NCBI RefSeq assembly: GCF_003605735.1
Contig: NZ_QXTJ01000015.1
Coordinates: 347,181 to 411,180, forward strand
Origin: Pseudomonas sp. LS-2
Lineage (GTDB): Bacteria; Pseudomonadota; Gammaproteobacteria; Pseudomonadales; Pseudomonadaceae
Reading direction: 5' to 3'
DNA: 64,000 bases
Shown in pieces: positions 36,669 to 49,350 of the stretch (the stretch's first letter is position 1; each line of letters opens with the position of its first letter). Position numbers and translations under genes: made by a program. The notes beneath the pieces are model-generated. The model did no database searches, had not been told where the DNA came from, and saw nothing but the letters and a program-made list of their open reading frames with translations.

Positions 36669-37778
36669 ATGTCCGATTACAACATCCTCACCCCCGACGG
36701 CTGGATTCGCGGCCAGTTGCAGCATCGCGACGGTCGGGTGACGAGCATTTCCGGCACGCCCTGCAACCCACGGGACAATGAGCTGCCCTATGTGCTGCCG
36801 GGTTTCATCGACCTGCACGTTCACGGCGGGGGCGGCAGCGACATCATGGAAGGCGCGCAAGGCTTCGCAACCATCGCCCGCACGCACCTGCGCTTCGGCA
36901 CCACGTCAATGCTGGCCACGACCATGACCGCCCCGGCCGGCGAAATCAGCCAGATACTCGAACAATTGGGCGGCTATTGTCGGAGCCGTGCGTCAGGCAC
37001 TGCCCGTGTGCTAGGGGTGCATCTGGAAGGCCCCTACATCAATCCCGGAAAACTCGGCGCGCAACCCAATCACGCCCACGCGGCCTTGCTGGGCGAAGTC
37101 GAAGACTATCTGCAACTCGCGCCGATCAAGGTGATCACCATCGCCCCGGAAATCGCCGGGCATGTCGAGCTGATCCAGGCGTTGGCTGCCAGGGGCGTGC
37201 GGCTGCAAATCGGCCACACGCTGGGCAGCTACGAAGAAGGCGTCAAGGCGCTGGAGGCCGGCGCGACCAGTTTCACCCATCTTTACAACGCCATGAGCCC
37301 GTTGCATCACCGCGAGCCAGGCATCGTCGGCGCAGCGCTGGCCCACGCCCGCTACGCCGAATTGATCCCTGACTTGCTGCATGTGCATCCGGGGGCGATC
37401 CGCGTCGCACTGCGTTCGATTCCCTGCCTGTATTGCGTAACCGACTCCACTGCCGCCACCGGCATGCCGGACGGCGAATACAAGTTGGGCAGCCACACGG
37501 TAACCAAATGCCTGGGCGGCGTGCGCCTTGCCGACGGCACGCTGGCGGGCAGCACGCTGACCATGGATCAGGCGCTGCGCAATCTGGTGAAGATCGGCCT
37601 TCCGCTGGCCGAAGCCTCACAGCGCCTGTCGCAATTTCCTGCGGACTACCTCGGCATCGAAGAGCGCGGCCGCCTGCAAGCCGGTAGCTGGGCCGATGCC
37701 GTGTACCTGAATCGTGATCTGACACTGACCGCCGTTATGGTTGAAGGAGAAACCATTGAACTCAAAAATGCTCGATGA
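36669..37778 (+). CDS. nagA: N-acetylglucosamine-6-phosphate deacetylase
   Basis: NagA removes acetate from GlcNAc-6-P to give GlcN-6-P. The 369-residue amidohydrolase has the metal-binding HVHGGGGSD (about residue 50), LEGPYINPGKLGA with its Glu ligand, IGHTLGSYEEG with a ligand His, THLYNAMSPLHHREPG, and the catalytic Asp in CVTDSTAATG (about 260). It overlaps the next gene by about 23 bases, which suggests coupling. Confidence 0.95.
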   Translation: MSDYNILTPDGWIRGQLQHRDGRVTSISGTPCNPRDNELPYVLPGFIDLHVHGGGGSDIMEGAQGFATIARTHLRFGTTSMLATTMTAPAGEISQILEQLGGYCRSRASGTARVLGVHLEGPYINPGKLGAQPNHAHAALLGEVEDYLQLAPIKVITIAPEIAGHVELIQALAARGVRLQIGHTLGSYEEGVKALEAGATSFTHLYNAMSPLHHREPGIVGAALAHARYAELIPDLLHVHPGAIRVALRSIPCLYCVTDSTAATGMPDGEYKLGSHTVTKCLGGVRLADGTLAGSTLTMDQALRNLVKIGLPLAEASQRLSQFPADYLGIEERGRLQAGSWADAVYLNRDLTLTAVMVEGETIELKNAR

Positions 37779-38778
37779 GGCGCTCGCCTCTGCAGAGGTT
37801 ATCCAGCGTCAGCTGGACGTGCTGGAGCCTCGCCTGATCGAAGTGGCCGAGCGCCTGCGTCAGTCTGAACCTAAGGTGGTGCTCTCTGTTGCGCGAGGCA
37901 GTTCCGACCACGCGGCCAGCTATTTCGCCTACCTGACGATGCAGCTGACCGGCGTGCCCGTCGCTTCGTTGCCGATGTCAGTGGTGACTCTGCACGACTC
38001 GCCAATGCAGGTGAGAGGCCAGCCCGCCATCGCGTTTTCACAGTCAGGAGAAAGCCCGGATCTGGTCGACAGTCTGCGTAAGTTGCGCGAGCGCGGCGCC
38101 CTGAGCATCGCCATGGTCAACGTCGAGGGTTCGCCACTCGAACAGGCCTGTGAATACGTGTTGCCGCTGAGCGCAGGCCCTGAGCTCAGTGTCGCAGCGA
38201 CCAAGAGTTTCATTGCCACCCTGAGCGCCAGCGCTCGTCTGGTCGCCCACTGGCAGCAGGATGACTCACTTCTGCAGGCGGGTCGGACATTGCCCCAACG
38301 TTTGCAAGAAGCCGCACGTCAGGATTGGTCAGCGGCCACCGAGACCCTTCGCGACTGTCAGCGCCTGATGGTCATCGGACGCGGCACGGGATTCGCTATC
38401 GCTCAAGAGGCGGCACTCAAATTCAAGGAAACGTCGGCGATTCAGGCCGAAGCGTTCAGTAGCGCCGAAGTGCGTCACGGCCCGATGGCGCTGGTCGACG
38501 ATCACTATCCGCTGCTGATATTCGCAACCCGCGGTGCTGAACAGGCGGGCCTTCTACAGCTGGCCAGCGACATGCGCCAGCGCGGCGCCAAGGTCCTGCT
38601 TGCGGCCCCCGACGACATTGCCGAACGCGACCTGACGCTCAGTTGCGCCGACCACCCGGCCCTCGATCCGATTCTCGCCATCCAGAGTTTCTACGTGATG
38701 GCCGCTGCGCTGGCTGTCGCGCGCGGCCTTGACCCGGACCAGCCGCGGCACTTGAGCAAAGTCACCAGAACCCGTTGA
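37756..38778 (+). CDS. SIS-domain glucosamine-6-phosphate deaminase (NagB-II type)
   Basis: This is a 340-residue protein with two SIS domains (about 35-165 and 195-325), like the isomerase half of GlmS without the glutaminase. Motifs include VARGSSDHAASY, FSQSGESPDLV and KFKETSAIQAEAFSSAEVRHGP. In nag operons of Shewanella and Pseudomonas such proteins act as a deaminase converting GlcN-6-P to fructose-6-P. I chose the TTG at 37756, which follows GGAGAAACCA; a TTG at 37741 and an ATG at 37768 are alternatives. No classical NagB is present here. Confidence 0.85.
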   Translation: MNSKMLDEALASAEVIQRQLDVLEPRLIEVAERLRQSEPKVVLSVARGSSDHAASYFAYLTMQLTGVPVASLPMSVVTLHDSPMQVRGQPAIAFSQSGESPDLVDSLRKLRERGALSIAMVNVEGSPLEQACEYVLPLSAGPELSVAATKSFIATLSASARLVAHWQQDDSLLQAGRTLPQRLQEAARQDWSAATETLRDCQRLMVIGRGTGFAIAQEAALKFKETSAIQAEAFSSAEVRHGPMALVDDHYPLLIFATRGAEQAGLLQLASDMRQRGAKVLLAAPDDIAERDLTLSCADHPALDPILAIQSFYVMAAALAVARGLDPDQPRHLSKVTRTR

Positions 38779-38817
38779 TACCGCGCCGCTTCGGCCGACG
38801 CCTGCAAGGACGATGTC

Positions 38818-41364
38818 ATGCATAACAATAAACAGATGACGTTCAGCGCCCCGTTCAGCGGAGCCGTACTGACAATCGCCAACATTCCTGACCCGGTGTT
38901 CTCCAGCGGCGCCATGGGCGACGGATTGGCGATCGATCCGCTGGATGACGTGCTGCACGCGCCCTTTGCGGGCGTGGTGATCAACGTCGCCCGCACCCGC
39001 CATGCGATCAACCTGCGCGCCGACAACGGCAGTGAATGGCTGCTGCATGTGGGCATCGATACGGTGGAGCTCAACGGCGAAGGGTTTGAAGCGTTGGTCA
39101 AAGACAACCAGCGCGTCACTGAGGGGCAACCGCTGCTGCGCTTCGATCTGGACAAAGTGGCCTGTAACAGCCGCAGCCTGGTGAGCGCGCTGATCCTGCT
39201 CAATGGCGATCAATTCTCCCTCGCACAGCTTCGCGCATCAGGCTCGGTGAACGTCGGCGAACCCTTGCTGGAAGTGACCGCACTGGCGCAGGTCGTCGAA
39301 CCGAGCGCGCGCTCTGAAGTACACACCAAACAGGCGCGGGGCAGCATTCGCGTGGCGCACCACGGCGGCCTGCATGCGCGACCCGCTGCACTGATACGCC
39401 AGACAGCGCGCCAGTTCGCCAGCCACGCAGAACTGCATTTCGCAGGTGCCCACGCGTCAACCGACAGCGTCACCGGGTTGATGGGGCTGGGCATCACTCA
39501 ACAGGACGAAGTGGAAGTGGTGTGCCTGGGTCACGACAGTGAAGTTGCGTTGCAGGCACTGCTCAACGCCCTTTCGACGCCTGCGCCCGACGAAAAACCT
39601 CATAGCGCGATGGCCGTTGACACTCCCGGACCGAACGCGAAAAAAGATCATGCCAACGGCATTTTGCGGGGTGTTACCGCATCCCCGGGCCTGGTCAGCG
39701 GCCCGCTGTTCTGGCTGGACGCCATTGAGCTGGACGACGATACGGGCGGACATCGGCCGGAAGAACAACGCCAGATCCTGAGTGAAGCACTGGTGGAGGT
39801 TCGCTCCGACGTCAGTATGTCGCTGGACCACGATCACAACGAGCAAGGCGCGATTTTCGCGACTCACCTGGCAATGCTCGAGGACCCTGCCCTGCTGGAC
39901 GCCGCGTTTGACGCCATCGATCAGGGACAGGGCGCGGCCCATGCCTGGAGTCAGGCGGTGCTGGCGCAATGCGCGAAACTGGAAAAGCTCGGCAACGCCC
40001 TGCTCGCCGAACGCGCCAACGATCTGCGTGACCTGCGTCAGCGCGTGCTGCTGAACTTGCTCGGCGAGGCACGCAATATCGAAGTCCCCGCCGGGGCAAT
40101 TGTCGTGGCCCGGGAACTGACACCCTCCGATCTGTTGATGCTCGCGCAATGCGGGATCGGCGGCATCTGCATGGCTGAAGGCGGTGCCACGTCCCACGTC
40201 GCTATCCTCGCTCGGGGCAAGGGCCTGCCTTGTCTGGTGGCGCTGGGTTCTGCGCTGCTGGACATCGTCCATGAATCGACGAATCAGGAAGTGGTGCTGG
40301 ACGCCGACAACGCGCGCCTTGAGCTCTGGCCCGATGCCCCACGGCTGAAAGAAATCCACAGCCTGCGAGCGCAGAAGTTAGAGCAAAGGCATGTACAGCA
40401 ACAACACGCCCATCTGCCCGCCTTGACCCAGGATGGCGTGAGCATCGATATCGCGGCCAACGTCGCCTCTCGCGCTGATGCCGAAAACGCGCAACTCAAT
40501 GGTGCAGACGGGGTAGGTCTGCTGCGCACCGAGTTTCTGTTCGTCGATCGCAGCACTGCACCCACCGAGGACGAGCAACTGACGGCCTATCAGTCGGTGG
40601 TCGATGCGATGCCCGATAAACCGGTCATCATCCGCACCATTGATATCGGCGGCGATAAACAGCTCGACTACTTGCCTCTGCCTGCCGAAGCCAATCCGGT
40701 TCTGGGCCTGCGTGGCATCCGTCTGGGCCAGGCACGCCCTGAATTGCTGGACCAACAGTTACGAGCGCTGTTGCAGATCAAGCCACTGGCGCGTTGCCGC
40801 ATCCTGTTGCCGATGATCACCGAGGTCGGAGAACTGCTGGCCGTGCGCGAGCGCATTGACGAACTGGCGCGTGAGGCAGGCATCAGCCAGCGCCCCGAAC
40901 TGGGCGTGATGATCGAAGTGCCTTCTGCCGCATTGATGGCCGAGCAATTGGCCGAACACGCTGACTTTCTTTCCATTGGCACCAACGATCTGTCGCAGTA
41001 CACGCTGGCGATGGACCGCGACCATGCCGGGCTCGCCGCGCGTGTCGATGCGCTGCACCCCGCACTGCTGCGCCTGATTGCCATGACGTGCACGGCGGCA
41101 GCGAGCAAAGGTCGCTGGGTTGGCGTGTGCGGCGCGCTGGCGTCCGATCCGCTGGCAACAGCAGCTTTGATCGGGCTGGGCGTACGCGAGTTGTCGGTGA
41201 GCCCGCCGCAAGTTGCAGAAATCAAGGCGCAGGTGCGCGAGTTGGACACACGACAGTGTCAGGCGCTGGCGCAGCATCTGATCAGCCTGAGCGGCGCAGC
41301 CGATGTCCGGGCGGCGTGCAGCACCTTTCAGACCCAGGTCCTGACCCGTCGCGCCAATGCCTGA
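38818..41364 (+). CDS. nagF: PTS fused EIIA-HPr-EI protein (NagF-like)
   Basis: This 848-residue cytoplasmic phosphotransferase joins three PTS modules. EIIA-Glc type (about 1-150) has its site His in WLLHVGIDTVELNG. HPr (about 175-255) has the site His in HHGGLHARPAAL. Enzyme I (about 275-840) has the site His in GGATSHVAILARGKGLPCLV and the PEP-binding signature near 720 (DFLSIGTNDLSQYTLAMDRDH). Together these pass phosphate from PEP to NagE without a separate general EI/HPr. The gene is 39 bases after the deaminase. Confidence 0.95.
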   Translation: MHNNKQMTFSAPFSGAVLTIANIPDPVFSSGAMGDGLAIDPLDDVLHAPFAGVVINVARTRHAINLRADNGSEWLLHVGIDTVELNGEGFEALVKDNQRVTEGQPLLRFDLDKVACNSRSLVSALILLNGDQFSLAQLRASGSVNVGEPLLEVTALAQVVEPSARSEVHTKQARGSIRVAHHGGLHARPAALIRQTARQFASHAELHFAGAHASTDSVTGLMGLGITQQDEVEVVCLGHDSEVALQALLNALSTPAPDEKPHSAMAVDTPGPNAKKDHANGILRGVTASPGLVSGPLFWLDAIELDDDTGGHRPEEQRQILSEALVEVRSDVSMSLDHDHNEQGAIFATHLAMLEDPALLDAAFDAIDQGQGAAHAWSQAVLAQCAKLEKLGNALLAERANDLRDLRQRVLLNLLGEARNIEVPAGAIVVARELTPSDLLMLAQCGIGGICMAEGGATSHVAILARGKGLPCLVALGSALLDIVHESTNQEVVLDADNARLELWPDAPRLKEIHSLRAQKLEQRHVQQQHAHLPALTQDGVSIDIAANVASRADAENAQLNGADGVGLLRTEFLFVDRSTAPTEDEQLTAYQSVVDAMPDKPVIIRTIDIGGDKQLDYLPLPAEANPVLGLRGIRLGQARPELLDQQLRALLQIKPLARCRILLPMITEVGELLAVRERIDELAREAGISQRPELGVMIEVPSAALMAEQLAEHADFLSIGTNDLSQYTLAMDRDHAGLAARVDALHPALLRLIAMTCTAAASKGRWVGVCGALASDPLATAALIGLGVRELSVSPPQVAEIKAQVRELDTRQCQALAQHLISLSGAADVRAACSTFQTQVLTRRANA

Positions 41365-41404
41365 ACGAGCCTGAATAACAAGAACGAACACAAGGAGAGA
41401 CGCC

Positions 41405-43090
41405 GTGTACCAACACTTCATCGAAGGGTTACAGCGACTGGGGCGGGCACTGATGCTGCCCATCGCTATCTTGCCGATTGCCGGCCTGCTGCTGCGCCTG
41501 GGCGACAGCGATCTGCTGGATATCGCGATCATCCACTCGGCGGGCAACGCGATCTTCAGCAACCTGGCGCTGATCTTCGCCATCGGCATCGCCGTAGGTT
41601 TTGCTCGCGACAATAACGGTACGGCGGGTCTGGCGGGCGCCATCGGTTATCTGGTCATGACCTCGACGCTCAAGGTGCTCGACCCGCACATCGACATGGG
41701 CATGCTCGCCGGGATCATCGCCGGGCTGTTGGGCGGCGCGATGTACAACCGCTTCAAGGACATCGCCCTGCCGGAGTACCTGGCGTTCTTCGGTGGCCGA
41801 CGTTTCGTACCGATCGTTACCGGTCTTTCGGCCGTGGCCCTTGGCTTGCTGTTCGGCCTGATCTGGCCGCCGGTGCAGAACGGCATCAACAGCCTGGGCC
41901 AGTTAATGCTGGAGAGCGGGAGTATCGGTGCGTTCTTCTTCGGCGTGATGAACCGCATCCTGATCATCACGGGCCTGCACCACATCCTCAACAACCTGGT
42001 ATGGTTCGTCTTTGGCACCTTCACCGATCCTGAAACCGGCCGCGCCGTGACCGGCGATCTGGCGCGCTACTTCGCAGGCGATCCCCATGCGGGGCAGTTC
42101 ATGACCGGGATGTTTCCGATGATGATCTTCGGCCTGCCCGCTGCGTGTCTGGCGATGTACCGCAACGCGCTGCCGGATCAACGCAAGCTGATTGGCGGGA
42201 TTCTGCTGTCCATGGCACTGACCTCCGCGCTGACTGGCGTGACCGAACCCATCGAGTTCGCCTTCATGTTCCTCGCACCGATGCTGTACGTGGTGCATGC
42301 CCTGCTGACCGGGCTGTCAATGGCGCTTGCCAACCTGCTGAACATCCACCTTGGCTTTACCTTCTCCGGCGGCGCCATCGACATGGCGCTGGGTTGGGGC
42401 AAGTCCACCAACGGCTGGCTGGTGTTCCCGCTCGGGCTGGCCTATGCGGTGGTCTACTACGTGGTGTTCGACCAGTGCATCAAGCGTTTCAACCTCAAGA
42501 CTCCGGGGCGTGAACAAGTCACCGCTACGGCGGCTCATGTTGCGCAAAGTGATCGTGCGGGCGCGTATATCAAGGCGTTGGGCGGTGCGGAAAACCTGCT
42601 GAGCATCGGCGCATGCACCACGCGTCTGCGCCTTCAGATGGTCGATCGCCATCTGGCGCAGGACGCTGAACTGAAGGCACTGGGCGCGATGGCGGTCGTG
42701 CGGCCCGGCAACGGCGGCAGCCTGCAGATTGTGGTCGGACCTTTGGCAGACAGCATTGCTGATGAGTTGCGCGAAGCCTTGCCCCTTGCGACCAAATCCT
42801 CCACGACTGATACCCATGCGGTTTCAGAGACGCAAAAACCAGTGGATGTCAGCCAGGCCGCGCAATGGTTCAAGGCATTGGGCGGGAGCGGCATTGCGGA
42901 TGTCGAATGCGTGGCACTGACGCGTCTGCGGGTGCAGTTGAAGGAGGGGCAATCACCGGCCGCGACGCAGCTGGAAACGCTGGGGAGTCAGGGCGTCAGA
43001 AGTCTGGGCAATGGGGTTTGGCATGTGTTGGTGGGGGAAAACGCTCAAGGGTTGAGCGAGGCGTTGCGGAGGATGGTGAAGGCAGGCTGA
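41405..43090 (+). CDS. nagE: PTS N-acetylglucosamine transporter EIICB, with a second EIIB-like domain
   Basis: This 561-residue inner-membrane transporter imports and phosphorylates N-acetylglucosamine. The EIIC part (about 1-365) has about ten hydrophobic segments, GLHHILNNLVWF and TGVTEPIEFAFMFLAP. A first EIIB domain (about 388-465) carries the phospho-Cys in GACTTRLRL. A second EIIB-like domain (about 485-558) has CVALTRLRV, so alanine stands where the phospho-Cys should be. The start is a GTG at 41405 with AAGGAGA upstream. It is the last gene of the nag operon. Confidence 0.93.
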   Translation: MYQHFIEGLQRLGRALMLPIAILPIAGLLLRLGDSDLLDIAIIHSAGNAIFSNLALIFAIGIAVGFARDNNGTAGLAGAIGYLVMTSTLKVLDPHIDMGMLAGIIAGLLGGAMYNRFKDIALPEYLAFFGGRRFVPIVTGLSAVALGLLFGLIWPPVQNGINSLGQLMLESGSIGAFFFGVMNRILIITGLHHILNNLVWFVFGTFTDPETGRAVTGDLARYFAGDPHAGQFMTGMFPMMIFGLPAACLAMYRNALPDQRKLIGGILLSMALTSALTGVTEPIEFAFMFLAPMLYVVHALLTGLSMALANLLNIHLGFTFSGGAIDMALGWGKSTNGWLVFPLGLAYAVVYYVVFDQCIKRFNLKTPGREQVTATAAHVAQSDRAGAYIKALGGAENLLSIGACTTRLRLQMVDRHLAQDAELKALGAMAVVRPGNGGSLQIVVGPLADSIADELREALPLATKSSTTDTHAVSETQKPVDVSQAAQWFKALGGSGIADVECVALTRLRVQLKEGQSPAATQLETLGSQGVRSLGNGVWHVLVGENAQGLSEALRRMVKAG

Positions 43091-43125
43091 CAGGCCCCAG
43101 GGCAGAGTCGGATGCAAAACGTGAC

Positions 43126-43437
43126 TCAAAAACTTTCCAGCTTCCACACCTCATAAGCCGGAGTTTCATAGGGGTGGCTGTGCTTGAGCGCAGCCACCGC
43201 CTGTTGAATCAGCTCATCAGCGACCACAAGCTCGACCTTCCATTCTTCCACTTGCTCGATCTCGCCGGCCTGCCCAATGAACGGCTGGCTGCCGTCCAGC
43301 GGGCGAAACTGGCCCCGACCCAGCACCTGCCATGAGCAGCTGTCATAGGCGCCGATTCGCCCCGCACCGGCGGCGAACAACGCGCTTTTGACCTGCTCCA
43401 CATGGCTCGGCGGAACGAAGAAGGCGAGCTTGTACAT
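43126..43437 (-). CDS. YqfO/NIF3-like family protein
   Basis: This is a 103-residue protein matching the small YqfO-type domain inserted in some NIF3 proteins. It has MYKLAFFVPPSHVEQVK, GRIGAYDSCSWQVLGRGQFRPL and a HSHPYETPAYEVW C-terminus. The fold resembles a CutA/PII-like domain. The function is unknown. It is convergent with nagE and lies six bases downstream of purL on the same strand. Confidence 0.85.
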   Translation of the reverse strand: MYKLAFFVPPSHVEQVKSALFAAGAGRIGAYDSCSWQVLGRGQFRPLDGSQPFIGQAGEIEQVEEWKVELVVADELIQQAVAALKHSHPYETPAYEVWKLESF

Positions 43438-43443
43438 CGTCGA

Positions 43444-46400
43444 TCAGTTAACCCAGACGCGTGCGTTGCGGAACATGCGCATCCAGGCGCCGTCTTCAGC
43501 CCACTCATCCGGACGCCACGAGTTGTTCACTGCACGGAACACGCGCTCAGGGTGCGGCATCATGATGGTGACGCGTCCGTCGCGAGTCGTCAGGCCAGTG
43601 ATACCGCGCGGCGAGCCGTTCGGGTTGGCCGGGTAGGTTTCGGTGACCTTGCCGTGGTTGTCGACGAAGCGCATGGCCACGGTGCCGGACAGATCGCTTT
43701 CCAACAGTGCCTCCGGGGTCTTGAATTCCGCATGACCTTCGCCGTGAGCGATGGCGATCGGCATACGCGAACCGGCCATGCCTTGCAGGAAGATCGACGC
43801 TGATTTCTGGATCTCGACCATCGCGACGCGCGCTTCGAACTGCTCGGAGCGGTTGCGCACGAAGTGAGGCCAGAACTCGCTGCCCGGAATCAGCTCGTGG
43901 AGGTTAGACATCATCTGGCAACCGTTGCACACGCCTAGGGCGAAGCTGTCGCTGCGCTCGAAAAAGCCCTGGAAAGCGTCACGTGCACGTGTGTTGAACA
44001 GTGCCGACTTGGCCCAGCCTTCACCGGCGCCGAGAACGTCGCCATAAGAGAAGCCACCGCATGCGACCAGCCCCTTGAACTCGTTCAAGTCGACACGGCC
44101 CGCGAGGATGTCAGACATGTGCACGTCTACCGAGGCGAAACCGGCGCGGTCGAACGCTGCCGCCATTTCCACCTGACCGTTCACACCCTGCTCACGCAGG
44201 ACCGCCACTTGCGGGCGAACGCCTTTCTTGATGTAAGGCGCGGCGATGTCGTCGTTGACGTCATAGCCCAGCTTGACGCTCAGGCCCGGGTTGTCTTCTT
44301 CCAGCAGTGCGTCGAACTCCTGATCGGCACAATCGGCATTGTCACGCAGACGCTGGATCTGGTAGCTGGTCTCGCTCCACTGGCGTTGCAGCAGACGACG
44401 ATCGCCTTTGAACAGTTCTTCGCCGTTCAGGCTGATGGTCACTTCGCTGTTGTTGACCGGCTGGCCGATCACGGCAACGCAGTTCTCGCCCAGGCCTGCT
44501 GCGCTGAACTGTGCGAGCACCAACGGGGTGGCGTCATGACGCACCTGGATCAAGGCGCCCAGTTCTTCGTTGAACAGGATGGCCGCGGCTTTTTCACGCT
44601 TGCCGGTCAGCGTATCGAGTTGCAGGTTCAGACCGCAGTGACCGGCGAAGGCCATCTCCAGAGCGGTGGTCATCAGACCACCGTCGGAACGGTCGTGGTA
44701 AGCCAGCAGATGACCATCGGCGTTGAGGCCCTGAATCACGGCGAAGAACGCCTTCAGGTCTTCAGCGTCATCGACGTCCGGTGCAGCCTTGCCAAGCTTG
44801 CCGTGGGTCTGCGCGAGGATCGACGCACCCATGCGGTTCTGGCCGCGGCCCAGGTCGATCAGGATGAGGTCTGTGACGCCCTTGTCCATGCGCAGTTGCG
44901 GGGTCAGGGTGCCGCGGATATCAGTGACTGGCGCGAAGCCGGTGACGATCAGCGACAGCGGCGAAGTGACGGTTTTTTCCGCGCCTTCATCGCTCCAGCG
45001 AGTCTTCATGGACATCGAGTCCTTGCCCACTGGAATCGTGATCCCCAGCTCAGGGCACAGCTCCATGCCGACGGCTTTGACGGTGTCATACAGACGCGCG
45101 TCTTCACCCGGGTGACCGGCTGCGGACATCCAGTTCGCCGACAGTTTGATGTCGGAGATCTTGCCGATGCGCGAAGCCGCGATGTTGGTCAGGGTCTCGC
45201 CGATTGCCATGCGACCGGACGCAGGAGCGTCCAGCAATGCCAGCGGCGTACGCTCGCCCATCGCCATGGCTTCACCGGTGTAAACGTCGAAGCTGGTGGC
45301 GGTGACAGCGACGTCAGCCACGGGCACTTGCCACGGGCCGACCATTTGATCGCGGTTGACCAGACCGGTGATGCTGCGGTCACCAATGGTGATCAGGAAG
45401 CTCTTGCTCGCCACGGCCGGGTGATGCAACACGCGCTGTACGCTGTCTTCGAGGTCCAGGGTGCTCGGATCGAAATCGTCGCCCAGCTCGGTTTCGCGAG
45501 TGGCCGAGCGGTGCATGCGCGGCGCCTTGCCCAGTAACACTTCCAGTGGCATGTCCACCGGGCTGTTGCCGAAGTGGCTGTCGGTGACCGTCAGTTGTGG
45601 CTCTTCGGTGGCTTCGCCGACTACGGCAAACGGGCAACGCTCACGTTCGCAGATGGCTTTGAAACGCTCGAAATCAGGGGCGCTGACGGCTAGAACGTAA
45701 CGTTCCTGGGACTCGTTGCTCCAGATCTCCAGGGGCGCCATGCCTGGCTCGTCGTTCGGCACGTTACGCAGTTCGAAGCGACCGCCACGGCCGCCGTCGT
45801 TGACCAGTTCAGGGAACGCGTTGGACAGACCGCCCGCGCCGACGTCGTGAATGAAGGCGATCGGGTTGGCGTCGCCCAGCTGCCAGCAACGGTCGATCAC
45901 TTCCTGGCAACGGCGCTCCATCTCAGGGTTTTCACGCTGAACGGACGCGAAATCCAGATCCGCCGAGCTGGTGCCGGTCGCCATGGACGAAGCCGCGCCA
46001 CCACCCAGACCGATCAGCATTGCCGGACCACCGAGCACGATCAGCTTCGCGCCGATGGTGATTTCGCCCTTCTGTACGTGCTCTTCGCGGATGTTGCCCA
46101 TACCACCGGCCAGCATGATCGGCTTGTGGTAACCCCGCACTTCTTCGCCGTGCGGGGTGTTGATGCTTTGTTCGAAGGTACGGAAGTAGCCGGTCAGGGC
46201 CGGACGACCGAATTCGTTGTTGAACGCGGCGCCGCCCAGCGGGCCTTCGATCATGATGTCCAGCGGGGTAACGATACGCTCGGGCTTGCCGTACGGCTTC
46301 TCCCAAGGCTGCTCGAAACCTGGAATGTTCAGGTTGGAAACGGTGAAGCCAGTCAGGCCAGCCTTTGGCTTGGCGCCACGGCCGGTTGCGCCTTCGTCAC

Positions 46401-47343
46401 GAATCTCGCCGCCGGAACCGGTCGATGCGCCCGGAAAAGGAGCGATGGCAGTCGGGTGGTTGTGGGTTTCCACCTTCATCAGAATGTGCACCGGCTCCTG
46501 CACCGCACCGTACTGGCGGGTTTCAGGGTTCGGGAAGAAACGGCCTGCCACGCTACCGACGATGACCGAAGCGTTGTCCTTGTACGCCGACAGCACGCCT
46601 TCGTTGTGCATCTGGTAGGTGTTCTTGATCATGCCGAACAGGCTTTTTTCCTGGCTCTGACCATCGATGTCCCAACTCGCGTTGAAGATCTTGTGACGGC
46701 AGTGCTCGGAGTTCGCCTGAGCGAACATCATCAGTTCGATGTCGTGCGGGTTGCGCTTCAAGCCAACGAACGCGTTGACCAGATAATCGATTTCGTCTTC
46801 GGCCAGGGCCAGGCCCAGTTCGACGTTGGCTTTTTCCAGCGCGGCACGACCGCCACCCAGTACGTCGACTGCAGTCAGCGGCTTCGGTTCGGCGTGGCTG
46901 AACAGACCGGCTGCCTGCTCGAGCGCGCCCAGCACAAGCTGGGTCATGCGGTCGTGCAGGATGTCGGCGATCAGCTGTGCTTCAGCTTCGCTGAACTGCC
47001 CTTCTACATAGAAGGCAATACCGCGCTCAAGACGCTGGACCTTGGTCAGGCTGCAGTTGCGGGCAATATCGGTAGCCTTGCTCGACCACGGCGAGATGGT
47101 GCCGAAACGCGGCAGCACCAGAAACAGACGGCCACGAGGCTCTTGAACCGGCACGCTAGGGCCGTACTTCAACAGACGGGCAAGGACTTGCTGCTCATCC
47201 TCGGTCAGAACGCCGGTAACCTCAGCGAAGTGAGCGAATTCAGCGTACAGGCCACTGACAGCCGGAACTTTATCGTTCAGCTGCTCAAGTAATTTCTTGT
47301 GGCGGAAGGCGGAAAGGGCGGGAGCACCACGCAAGATCAACAT
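43444..47343 (-). CDS. purL: Phosphoribosylformylglycinamidine synthase
   Basis: PurL converts FGAR and glutamine to FGAM in purine synthesis. The large single-chain form has 1299 residues. An N-terminal PurS-like region is followed by two AIRS-type domains ([30 protein letters not shown], then [17 protein letters not shown]) and a C-terminal class I glutaminase with Cys in [12 protein letters not shown] and His/Glu in AHGEGHAEF. The ATG at 47343 gives the conserved [13 protein letters not shown] start. It diverges from mltF. Confidence 0.98.
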   Translation of the reverse strand: MLILRGAPALSAFRHKKLLEQLNDKVPAVSGLYAEFAHFAEVTGVLTEDEQQVLARLLKYGPSVPVQEPRGRLFLVLPRFGTISPWSSKATDIARNCSLTKVQRLERGIAFYVEGQFSEAEAQLIADILHDRMTQLVLGALEQAAGLFSHAEPKPLTAVDVLGGGRAALEKANVELGLALAEDEIDYLVNAFVGLKRNPHDIELMMFAQANSEHCRHKIFNASWDIDGQSQEKSLFGMIKNTYQMHNEGVLSAYKDNASVIVGSVAGRFFPNPETRQYGAVQEPVHILMKVETHNHPTAIAPFPGASTGSGGEIRDEGATGRGAKPKAGLTGFTVSNLNIPGFEQPWEKPYGKPERIVTPLDIMIEGPLGGAAFNNEFGRPALTGYFRTFEQSINTPHGEEVRGYHKPIMLAGGMGNIREEHVQKGEITIGAKLIVLGGPAMLIGLGGGAASSMATGTSSADLDFASVQRENPEMERRCQEVIDRCWQLGDANPIAFIHDVGAGGLSNAFPELVNDGGRGGRFELRNVPNDEPGMAPLEIWSNESQERYVLAVSAPDFERFKAICERERCPFAVVGEATEEPQLTVTDSHFGNSPVDMPLEVLLGKAPRMHRSATRETELGDDFDPSTLDLEDSVQRVLHHPAVASKSFLITIGDRSITGLVNRDQMVGPWQVPVADVAVTATSFDVYTGEAMAMGERTPLALLDAPASGRMAIGETLTNIAASRIGKISDIKLSANWMSAAGHPGEDARLYDTVKAVGMELCPELGITIPVGKDSMSMKTRWSDEGAEKTVTSPLSLIVTGFAPVTDIRGTLTPQLRMDKGVTDLILIDLGRGQNRMGASILAQTHGKLGKAAPDVDDAEDLKAFFAVIQGLNADGHLLAYHDRSDGGLMTTALEMAFAGHCGLNLQLDTLTGKREKAAAILFNEELGALIQVRHDATPLVLAQFSAAGLGENCVAVIGQPVNNSEVTISLNGEELFKGDRRLLQRQWSETSYQIQRLRDNADCADQEFDALLEEDNPGLSVKLGYDVNDDIAAPYIKKGVRPQVAVLREQGVNGQVEMAAAFDRAGFASVDVHMSDILAGRVDLNEFKGLVACGGFSYGDVLGAGEGWAKSALFNTRARDAFQGFFERSDSFALGVCNGCQMMSNLHELIPGSEFWPHFVRNRSEQFEARVAMVEIQKSASIFLQGMAGSRMPIAIAHGEGHAEFKTPEALLESDLSGTVAMRFVDNHGKVTETYPANPNGSPRGITGLTTRDGRVTIMMPHPERVFRAVNNSWRPDEWAEDGAWMRMFRNARVWVN

Positions 47344-47464
47344 CGTCGGGACAGCCTCGGGGAAGGGGGTGTGCTTTGAGGCCGTGCATTCTAGCCTAAA
47401 CCGCCACTTTCGGCACCCGAAACCACGGCCTCGACGCGCCCGAATGTCGGTGTTCACGCATTGA

Positions 47465-49018
<1,554 letters not shown>

Positions 49019-49073
49019 TCTTTTGTCGATGCTGAGGTCGGGGGCTGATCCGTTAGCTGCGGGGATGCTTTTT

Positions 49074-49310
49074 GTTCTGGCTAACGCCAGACCTGTTTCG
49101 ACTTCGTCGAGTTACTTGAAAGCACCAAGTAACCAAGTGCCTGCGCTCCCTTCCCGGCCCGACTTCGTCGGGTTCCCTGCGCACAGGTTCCGTTCCGTGG
49201 GCCCGCCGCAAACGGGCCATCCATGGCCCGATGCGGCTCTCGCGGCATCCATGCCGCTCGACCCACTCCACGAAACCTGTGCTCCGGCCGGGAAAAGTCG
49301 CAATTTGTGG
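49074..49310. repeat. Left arm of a composite inverted repeat
   Basis: It begins with a hairpin TCTGGCTAACGCCAGA and then TTTCGACTTCGTCGAGTTACTT, and includes GGGCCATCCATGGCCC and ATGCCGCTCGACCCACTCC. The same order recurs on the opposite strand at 49480-49711. Together with the REP pair at 49351 these explain the 743-base gap between mltF and tadA; short ORFs within it are spurious. Confidence 0.78.
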
Positions 49311-49350
49311 CGTCTGCAAGATTTGCGTTCAAGAACCCCACACCTTTACG

